Shown here piece after piece: positions 58,450 to 64,000 of a DNA stretch of 64,000 nucleotides. Origin of the DNA: Coprenecus sp964640305. GTDB lineage: Bacteria > Bacteroidota > Bacteroidia > Bacteroidales > UBA932. The stretch is taken from NCBI GenBank assembly GCA_964640305.1, contig CAZXFF010000003.1, forward strand, positions 7,153-71,152. The letters are read 5' to 3'. Below the pieces are notes generated by a model that was given only the letters and a program-made list of their open reading frames with translations, was not told where the DNA came from and made no database searches. The translations under genes were made by a program, and so were the position numbers. The stretch's first letter is position 1. Each line of letters begins with the position of its first letter.

Positions 58450-59265
58450 TCATGATTTTGACCTAATCCATGCACGAATATCGTCAGGAATACGTCTCGG
58501 ATTCTTGAAAAGGTAATGAAAAACAAAATACAGCTTGACCAAATGATATTGCAGGATTGAAAAATTCCTACGGTAAAAAAGCCTCGCTGACCTCTGGACT
58601 GCTGTTTCCCGCTCCAGAGAGGACCATCTGGATGAACTGCTTGCACCTCCGTAATGGTATATCTCGGATGATAAAGGAACAACCTGTATCCCCTTTTTCC
58701 ATATTGAATAAAAAAGTTCCAGATCCTCTGAATACATGAAATATTCTTCACACCACCTTCCTATCTGATAAAAAAGGGTTTTAGGTATTATGACTGAAGC
58801 ACCCTTGTACCATATCCTGGATTTCCTTCTGCATAAATACCAGTAGAAAAGATCTTTGAGCAGCGGGATCGGCATAGGTCTGTTTTCCAAAGTTCCGTCC
58901 CTGTTGCGCAAAGGATTGACATATACATGATCCGGATTCTCAAAGACTTCAAGATAATCATCATTAATTGATGCTGATACCCTTGTATCAGGATTGAGGA
59001 AATGGAAAAAGTCTCCTGTAGCAACATTCGATGCAGCATTGTTCGCTTTCGCAAACCCTAGATTGGAGTCTGAACATATGAAAATGAACCTGCTGTCTGT
59101 TCTGAACTTTATGCACCGGGAAACAGAATCATCGGATGATGCATTGTCAAATACTATCACTTCATAATCCACCGTAAGATTGTCTGCTATACTCTCAAGA
59201 CAATCATACAGAAGTCCGGAAGTATTATAATTCACTATTATGATGGACAGCTTATTTCTTTCCAT
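58450..59265 (-). CDS. Family 2 glycosyltransferase
   Basis: A 271-aa GT-A fold transferase: SIIIVNYNTSGLLYDCLES at the N-terminus, VIVFDNASSDDSV, the nucleotide-sugar metal motif in HFLNPDTRV, and EEYFMYSEDLELFYSI with the catalytic-base region. It resembles rhamnosyl- or glucosyltransferases that build surface polysaccharides. Its start overlaps the flippase end by 14 bp. Confidence 0.9.
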   Translation of the reverse strand: MERNKLSIIIVNYNTSGLLYDCLESIADNLTVDYEVIVFDNASSDDSVSRCIKFRTDSRFIFICSDSNLGFAKANNAASNVATGDFFHFLNPDTRVSASINDDYLEVFENPDHVYVNPLRNRDGTLENRPMPIPLLKDLFYWYLCRRKSRIWYKGASVIIPKTLFYQIGRWCEEYFMYSEDLELFYSIWKKGIQVVPLSSEIYHYGGASSSSRWSSLERETAVQRSARLFYRRNFSILQYHLVKLYFVFHYLFKNPRRIPDDIRAWIRSKS

Positions 59266-60712
59266 ACAGTTTTCTAATATACTTCAGGAACTCGTTCCGG
59301 ATATCGGTATACTCTTCGTTCCTGTAAAGAGTTTCATATACAATTACAACTACAGCAAATCCTGTTCCCAGCTGCAGCAGCAAACGGAGCCAGTGATCCA
59401 TTCCGACAAAATTCCAGAGATTTACAGTAAATGCCATTATCGCAGCGACTGTAAAGGTAGGCAAAATATCACAGATCTGGCTTGACAGTCCGTACCCCAG
59501 AATACGGGATACGAATATACCGTGCACAGCATAAAGGAAAGCATATACAGCAACCATGCTCCAAAGCAATGCCTCTATACTTACGAATATCCCGAAAATG
59601 ACAGGTATCACGGCCATTACTGTCTTTACTATCTCCAATATCAGCGTAAGATCGGACCTACCGTCAGCATTAATAACATTTGCACTGCACATCATAAGCG
59701 GTAAGAATACTCCGGAAAGGCATATTATCTTCAGATAAGCGACAGACGGAAGCCACTGCGGCCCGAAAACTGTGACAGTAAATGATTCTGCTATGGCCCA
59801 TACACCGAAAACTGCTGTAAATGATATTAACATGGTAGTCTTGAGTATCTTCCTGTATACCTGCTTTTGCCTTTCCCTTTCATCCTGAATCGAAGCCAAC
59901 ACAGGATAACTTACCTTCTGCATTACGGTACTTACATTTGACGTAACCATATTCTTTATCTTGTCAGCCCTTGAAAACTGCCCAAGAACGGAAGCCGAAT
60001 ACATTTTCCCTATAATGAAAGAATACATCTCGTTCCAGAGTGTACTTATTATAGATGTAAGCAAAAGCCTGCTTCCGAAAGAAAACATTTCCCTGAAACT
60101 TGCAACGGAAAAAACCAGTCCTGGCTTCCACCGTGTGAAACACCACAGCATAACCATATAAACTGCAAGTTTCGAAAGCTGCATGACAACCAGACTCCAA
60201 AGTCCATATCCGGCTACTGCAGCGCCTATAGCCAGAATACCGGATATAACTGAAGATATGCTGGAGATTACTGCCTGTGTACGAAAATCCATCTTTCGCA
60301 CGAGAATTACTTTGTTTACAATGCTCAATGCATTTATAATAAGTGAAATACCCAATATACGTATGACTTTTACAAGGATATCCACAGCAAAGAACCGTGC
60401 AATATATGGAGCAGAAAAATACAATATTGCATATAAAACAAGACTCAGAATCAGATTGAAATAGAAAACAGTATTCTTATCTTCTTCCGTAGCTTCCTTT
60501 TTTCTTACCAGAGCACCATGGAACCCGCTGTCTACCAACGAAGTTGATAAGGTAAGAAATATAGAAGTCATTCCAATTATACCGAAATCAGTATCCGTCA
60601 GAAGCCTGGCAAGCACAATGGTAGCGGCAGCCGTTATTCCTGAACTCAATATATTGTCAATGAATCCCCAGCTTACACCTTTTGCTGTTTTTTCCTTAAG
60701 ACTTTCCCCCAT
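59252..60712 (-). CDS. Polysaccharide (Wzx-type) flippase, MOP superfamily
   Basis: A 486-aa membrane protein with about 12-14 helices. The N-terminus KTAKGVSWGFIDNILSSG and DTDFGIIGMTSIFL are typical of WzxC/RfbX-type O-unit flippases. It would move a lipid-linked glycan across the inner membrane. Sits between the GT4 and GT2 genes with overlaps of 17 and 14 bp. Placement next to ruvB is, as I recall, seen in other Bacteroidota. Confidence 0.9.
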   Translation of the reverse strand: MGESLKEKTAKGVSWGFIDNILSSGITAAATIVLARLLTDTDFGIIGMTSIFLTLSTSLVDSGFHGALVRKKEATEEDKNTVFYFNLILSLVLYAILYFSAPYIARFFAVDILVKVIRILGISLIINALSIVNKVILVRKMDFRTQAVISSISSVISGILAIGAAVAGYGLWSLVVMQLSKLAVYMVMLWCFTRWKPGLVFSVASFREMFSFGSRLLLTSIISTLWNEMYSFIIGKMYSASVLGQFSRADKIKNMVTSNVSTVMQKVSYPVLASIQDERERQKQVYRKILKTTMLISFTAVFGVWAIAESFTVTVFGPQWLPSVAYLKIICLSGVFLPLMMCSANVINADGRSDLTLILEIVKTVMAVIPVIFGIFVSIEALLWSMVAVYAFLYAVHGIFVSRILGYGLSSQICDILPTFTVAAIMAFTVNLWNFVGMDHWLRLLLQLGTGFAVVVIVYETLYRNEEYTDIRNEFLKYIRKLYGKK

Positions 60713-61817
60713 TATGTTCTAGAACTGAATCATATATTGAAATCATTGCAGCAACATTGTCTTTCCAATGATAGTACTGCATCACTCTTTTTCTTCCGTT
60801 TTTACCCATTACTTCCCTAAGGGAAGGATTGGAATAAAGTCTTCCGATAGCCGATGCTGCTTCCTTTACCGAATTCCCTTCAATCATTATGCCCGTCTTA
60901 CCATCCTCTACAACTTCTCTGAAACCGTCTGCTCCTGAAACCACTACAGGACATTCGCAGGCCATAGCTTCTACTGCAGACACTCCGAAACTCTCGCTGG
61001 AAGAAAGGAAACAAGCTACATCGAAAGAACTGTAAACTGCCGGCAATGAAGAGTTATCCATATTTCCTAAGAAACGGACAGAATCTGCGATATGAAGTTC
61101 TTCTGAAAGATTACGGAGAAAATCCCGCTGTTCTCCATCCCCGGCAATGACAAGCCTTGCCTCAGGAACATTGAAATTTTCCTTAAAAAGTGCAAAAGCC
61201 CTGATAAGTCTGTCTATTCCGTATACAGGTTTAAGTGATTTCACTGTACCGACAGTAAAAGGATGATGAAAACCTAGTGGCTGAATAATTTTCCTGAACA
61301 GTGAACAATCCACTCCAAACGGGGTAATCTCACATGTTCCCTTGAAAAACAAGGACGTCCTCTTTGCCATGATACGGCTTGTAGAAAGCACTTTATCCGC
61401 CTTATTCAAAGAATATTCTACAATCTTACGGTTCAATGCTGACTGCTCAGGATAAATATAGACATCAGACCCCCATACTGAAAGAAGGAAAGGGTGAAAT
61501 CCTGTCAAAGATGCCACGAGACCGAAACTGGTAGCATAGTGGGCATGCAATATGTCGGGATTTTCCTTCCTTATTATCTTTTTAAGATAACGCACTGCGT
61601 GCAGATGCCTGAGGATTCCAGCAGCCTTGGATAACGGATTTGTCTTGCTGTATGTAAAAAGGTCATAAACATGATACTTGAAACCATTACGGTCAAAGTA
61701 ACTGTCTCCTGGGGGATAAAGAGTAAACAAGACTATATCCACCCCCTCGCTGGAAAGAGCTTCAACCCATCTTCTGGTATGGATGCTACGTGCATCTGCG
61801 ACCAACAGTACTTTCAT
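60696..61817 (-). CDS. Family 4 glycosyltransferase
   Basis: A 373-aa GT-B enzyme. N-terminal domain KVLLVADARSIHTRRWVEALSSEG; the donor-binding C-terminal domain has IAGDGEQRDFLRN, the conserved SSSESFGVSAVEAMACECPVVVSG (E-x7-E motif) and GREVVEDGKTG-like DGFREVVEDGKTG. The ATG at 61817 overlaps the ruvB stop by one base (TGATG), so it is coupled to ruvB; an in-frame codon just upstream is TTG, not ATG. Confidence 0.92.
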   Translation of the reverse strand: MKVLLVADARSIHTRRWVEALSSEGVDIVLFTLYPPGDSYFDRNGFKYHVYDLFTYSKTNPLSKAAGILRHLHAVRYLKKIIRKENPDILHAHYATSFGLVASLTGFHPFLLSVWGSDVYIYPEQSALNRKIVEYSLNKADKVLSTSRIMAKRTSLFFKGTCEITPFGVDCSLFRKIIQPLGFHHPFTVGTVKSLKPVYGIDRLIRAFALFKENFNVPEARLVIAGDGEQRDFLRNLSEELHIADSVRFLGNMDNSSLPAVYSSFDVACFLSSSESFGVSAVEAMACECPVVVSGADGFREVVEDGKTGIMIEGNSVKEAASAIGRLYSNPSLREVMGKNGRKRVMQYYHWKDNVAAMISIYDSVLEHNGGKS

Positions 61818-62851
61818 CAAAACAAAGTTCCTGTATTTCCGGTTTCAAATCTGGTAACTCCAAGATGGCTGTATGCCAGATCAGTCGCCTCCCTTCCTCT
61901 AGGCGTCCTGTGGATAAAACCTTCCTTTATAAGGAAAGGTTCATAAACTTCCTCTATAGTCCCCGGGTCCTCTCCTACAGCTGTAGCAATGGTTCCGAGA
62001 CCTACAGGTCCCCCTTTAAACTTATGTATTATTGTTCCCAGAATCTTGTTGTCTATCGAATCCAGACCTCTGGTATCAATGTTCAATGCATCCAAGGCAT
62101 ACGAAGAAATATCCAGATCGATGATTCCGGATCCTTTGACCTGAGCAAAATCCCTTACCCTTCTCAAAAGTGAATTGGCAATCCTTGGAGTACCGCGGCT
62201 TCTCATGGCTATCTCCATAGCAGCCCTGTCTTCAATTTCTATATCAAGGATATCAGCACTTCGTTTTATTATGTTCTTAAGGACAGATGCGTCATAATAT
62301 TCAAGATGTGCCTGAATACCGAAACGTGCCCTTAAAGGGGACGTTATCAGTCCGCTTCGTGTAGTGGCGCCTATAAGGGTAAAACGGTTCAGGGAAATCT
62401 GGACTGACCTGGCCCCTGGTCCTTTATCGATCATTATATCGATGGTAAAATCCTCCATCGCAGAATACAGATATTCCTCTACGATATGGGAAAGCCTGTG
62501 TATTTCATCGATAAAAAGTACGTCACCGGTTTCAAGGCTGGTCAACAGACCAGCCAGATCACCCGGTTTGTCAAGTATCGGACCGGATGTAATCTTCATA
62601 TTTACACCCAATTCATTAGCTACAATATGAGCAAGTGTTGTCTTGCCTAATCCCGGCGGACCATGGAAAAGTATGTGGTCCAGAGCCTCTCCCCTCATCA
62701 GGGCTGCCTTAACGAAGATTCTGAGATTTTCTATAATTTTGTCCTGTCCGGAAAACTGTCCGAAATCCTGAGGCCTTATACGGCCGTCAAAATCGGTATC
62801 CTTTACGGAACTTTGCAATCTTGCATCAAAACTGTCGTTTTCGTAACCCAT
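61817..62851 (-). CDS. ruvB: Holliday junction DNA helicase RuvB
   Basis: A 344-aa AAA+ motor for branch migration. Walker A G-P-P-G-L-G-K-T-T at 64-72, Walker B V-L-F-I-D-E-I-H-R, sensor 1 region GATTRSGLI, arginine RARFG, sensor 2 GTPRIANSLLRRVRDFA and a C-terminal winged helix (EVYEPFLIKEGFIHRTPRGR). First gene of the four-gene ruvB-GT4-flippase-GT2 unit. Confidence 0.97.
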   Translation of the reverse strand: MGYENDSFDARLQSSVKDTDFDGRIRPQDFGQFSGQDKIIENLRIFVKAALMRGEALDHILFHGPPGLGKTTLAHIVANELGVNMKITSGPILDKPGDLAGLLTSLETGDVLFIDEIHRLSHIVEEYLYSAMEDFTIDIMIDKGPGARSVQISLNRFTLIGATTRSGLITSPLRARFGIQAHLEYYDASVLKNIIKRSADILDIEIEDRAAMEIAMRSRGTPRIANSLLRRVRDFAQVKGSGIIDLDISSYALDALNIDTRGLDSIDNKILGTIIHKFKGGPVGLGTIATAVGEDPGTIEEVYEPFLIKEGFIHRTPRGREATDLAYSHLGVTRFETGNTGTLF

Positions 62852-62871
62852 ATCAACATTTAAAGAGAATA

Positions 62872-62879
62872 CAAATATA
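62872..62879 (-). promoter_or_regulatory. -7 box (TATATTTG) for the ruvB operon
   Basis: TATATTTG on the minus strand, 20 bp before the ruvB ATG. Confidence 0.65.
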
Positions 62880-63026
62880 ATAAGATATAATTTAATTAAG
62901 TTTGATGTTTATATATGTTTGTTGATAATGTTAAGAAAGTTTCCGTACGTCGTCAGGTTTTAATGTTTTTAAAAGAAAAATACCTATAAACCAATAATAA
63001 TGTTTAGAGAAGGAAAAATTTCTTGA

Positions 63027-63034
63027 TATTTTTG
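63027..63034 (+). promoter_or_regulatory. -7 box (TATTTTTG) for mfd
   Basis: TATTTTTG, 96 bp before the mfd ATG. A transcript from here would carry the 14-bp inverted repeat in its leader. Confidence 0.5.
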
Positions 63035-63059
63035 GGGCGTGTAAAAAACAGAAATTAAA

Positions 63060-63114
63060 TGTTGATAACTTTTTCAAAATTTGTGAAATAATAAGTTATT
63101 AAAAGTTATCAACA
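63060..63114. repeat. Perfect 14-bp inverted repeat containing two TTATCAACA boxes
   Basis: TGTTGATAACTTTT at 63060-63073 and AAAAGTTATCAACA at 63101-63114, separated by 27 bp. It can be two opposed DnaA-box-like sites or an RNA hairpin in the mfd leader; there is no T-run after it. Confidence 0.85.
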
Positions 63115-63130
63115 AGTTATTAAAGGGGAT

Positions 63131-64000
63131 ATGAATGAAAAATTATTGAAATTGTTGAAAAACGAAAGAATAGAAATTCTTCGTCAGCAAATCATAGATA
63201 AAAATATCAATACCGTATCAGTCAGAGGGTTATATTCTTCAGCGAAAGCTTTTGCAATAGCAGGGAGCATAGACAGTGGAGTGCATCTTGTCATATTGTC
63301 CGGTAAAGAAGATGCAATGTCATGTGCAAATGACCTTTACAATATAAAAAGTGAAGAACATGTTTATATTTTTCCGGTAACCAAGGATACCTCTTCAAAA
63401 GTACAGAGAGCGGCAGCAGTGAGTGCTCTCTCTGATTACAAGAACAGAAAATACAGAGGACAGTATATAATAATAGTAGGTTACCGGGAATCATTCGGGG
63501 AAACCATACCTTCAGAAAAGGAAATATCAAAAGCGGTCTTGGGCATTTCTGCAGGGGATGACATATCATTTGCAGATTTACCGGAACTTTTATATGAATC
63601 AGGATTTACAAAGGTGGATTTTGTTTCCAGACCCGGTGAATATGCAGTCCGAGGCGGCATAATAGATATCTTTTCCTTCAGCAATGACAATCCATACAGA
63701 ATTGACTTTTTCGGAGACGAGGTTGAAAGTATCCATATATTCGATATCAATACCCAGAGGACAAAGGGTGAACCGATCGGGCATGTGGATATTTATCCGA
63801 ACCTTTCACAGCTTGCCGAATCGGAAGGAACGGAGGGTGCCAGTATATTCAGTATGCTTCCTCACGATGCTCTGCTCTGGATATCCGGAATGGATGATTT
63901 TGCTGAAGAAACGGCAACAAAGTACAAGAAAATATTTCTTTCCCCTCTAAGGCACGGTAAGGAGTTTGACATCACGGTAGATTTCAATACTACTCCCCAA
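63131..64000 (+). CDS. mfd: Transcription-repair coupling factor Mfd, 3' end cut by window edge
   Basis: The first 290 codons of Mfd, the ATP-dependent translocase that removes stalled RNA polymerase and recruits UvrA. The N-terminus MNEKLLKLLKNERI leads into a UvrB-like domain 1 (SVRGLYSSAKAFAIAG; VYIFPVTKDTSSKVQRAA). The signature FVSRPGEYAVRGGIIDIFS plus RIDFFGDEVESIHIFD is diagnostic. The frame stays open to the end of the window, so RID and helicase domains lie outside. The ATG at 63131 has GGGGAT upstream. Confidence 0.95.
   Translation, partial: MNEKLLKLLKNERIEILRQQIIDKNINTVSVRGLYSSAKAFAIAGSIDSGVHLVILSGKEDAMSCANDLYNIKSEEHVYIFPVTKDTSSKVQRAAAVSALSDYKNRKYRGQYIIIVGYRESFGETIPSEKEISKAVLGISAGDDISFADLPELLYESGFTKVDFVSRPGEYAVRGGIIDIFSFSNDNPYRIDFFGDEVESIHIFDINTQRTKGEPIGHVDIYPNLSQLAESEGTEGASIFSMLPHDALLWISGMDDFAEETATKYKKIFLSPLRHGKEFDITVDFNTTPQ

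Larger units (their letters stand above)
62852..63130. other. AT-rich ruvB-mfd spacer with DnaA-box-like repeats (candidate origin element)
   Basis: This 279-bp divergent spacer is very AT-rich. It has three copies of the 9-mer TTATCAACA (minus strand at 62920-62928 and 63060-63068, plus strand at 63106-63114), close to the DnaA box TTATCCACA. The last two form a perfect 14-bp inverted repeat (63060-63073 with 63101-63114). AAGTTATTAAA occurs twice (63093 and 63115). Both neighbouring genes point outward. Confidence 0.5.

Noticed and set aside
63684..63950. 88-codon open frame within mfd in another frame
   Set aside because: Overlaps the clearly homologous Mfd reading frame; no start signals.

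Overview
The window reads as a chromosomal segment of a Bacteroidota bacterium, most likely order Bacteroidales; I cannot fix the family. Many starts lie 15-30 nt downstream of TAnnTTTG -7 boxes (TATATTTG, TATTTTTG, TACTTTTG, TATCTTTG) and lack clear Shine-Dalgarno sequences, which is typical of the phylum. The gene families agree: a SecDF fusion, PD40/SPOR and DUF5106 lipoproteins, a DUF2723 protein, a hemD-DUF4271 pair, tryptophanase, and fumarate-reductase A/B. No phage, insertion sequence, CRISPR array or integrated element is visible. This is mostly ordinary core genome with a few accessory patches.

Layout. (1) 1-1.7 kb holds the 3' part of groEL and its terminator. (2) 1.68-3.34 kb has no convincing gene; it is AT-rich first and then GC-richer, with a cluster of seven palindrome-bounded repeat units of about 40-83 bp. 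(3) 3.3-12.2 kb holds two ECF sigma factor/small membrane protein pairs interleaved with thioredoxin-like lipoproteins, a PnuC-type transporter, tadA, a YqaA-type membrane protein and tRNA-Gln fused almost directly to a DUF5106-like lipoprotein gene. (4) 12.2-29.2 kb holds a Na/Pi cotransporter, a zincin/propeller/barrel-like secreted protein, uvrC, a fused OlsF-type aminolipid acyltransferase, yidD-rnpA-lipoprotein-hemD-DUF4271-SUI1, a DUF2723 protein, and tnaA followed by a LuxE-like gene. (5) 29.3-41.2 kb holds secDF, a TPR/PD40/SPOR protein, NfeD-FloA, a PepSY-like protein, a two-component system whose regulator carries a frameshift, tRNA-Pro, a DHOD-like protein and glyS. (6) 41.2-54.8 kb holds a DsbD-like protein, sufS-sufE-SufT-like-folK, ruvA, gcvH, an acyl-CoA ligase, a GNAT, mnmG-ybeY, mdh, tonB and hflX. 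(7) 54.8-64 kb holds frdA-frdB-hydrolase, ruvB-GT4-flippase-GT2 and the start of mfd.

Themes. Envelope thiol redox (two TlpA-like lipoproteins, a CxxC DUF5106-like lipoprotein, a DsbD homologue) sits close to extracytoplasmic sigma factors. Origin-related signals occur at the right end: a parS-like palindrome immediately beside mnmG, and an AT-rich ruvB-mfd spacer with three identical DnaA-box-like 9-mers, two of them in a perfect 14-bp inverted repeat.

Best candidates for something new are the 2.4-3.3 kb repeat cluster, the homopolymer frameshift in the response regulator, the mutually overlapping divergent promoters, the tRNA-Gln/lipoprotein junction, the tnaA-luxE pairing, and a possible promoter-to-terminator small RNA after floA. 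I did not find a clearly novel multi-gene system.
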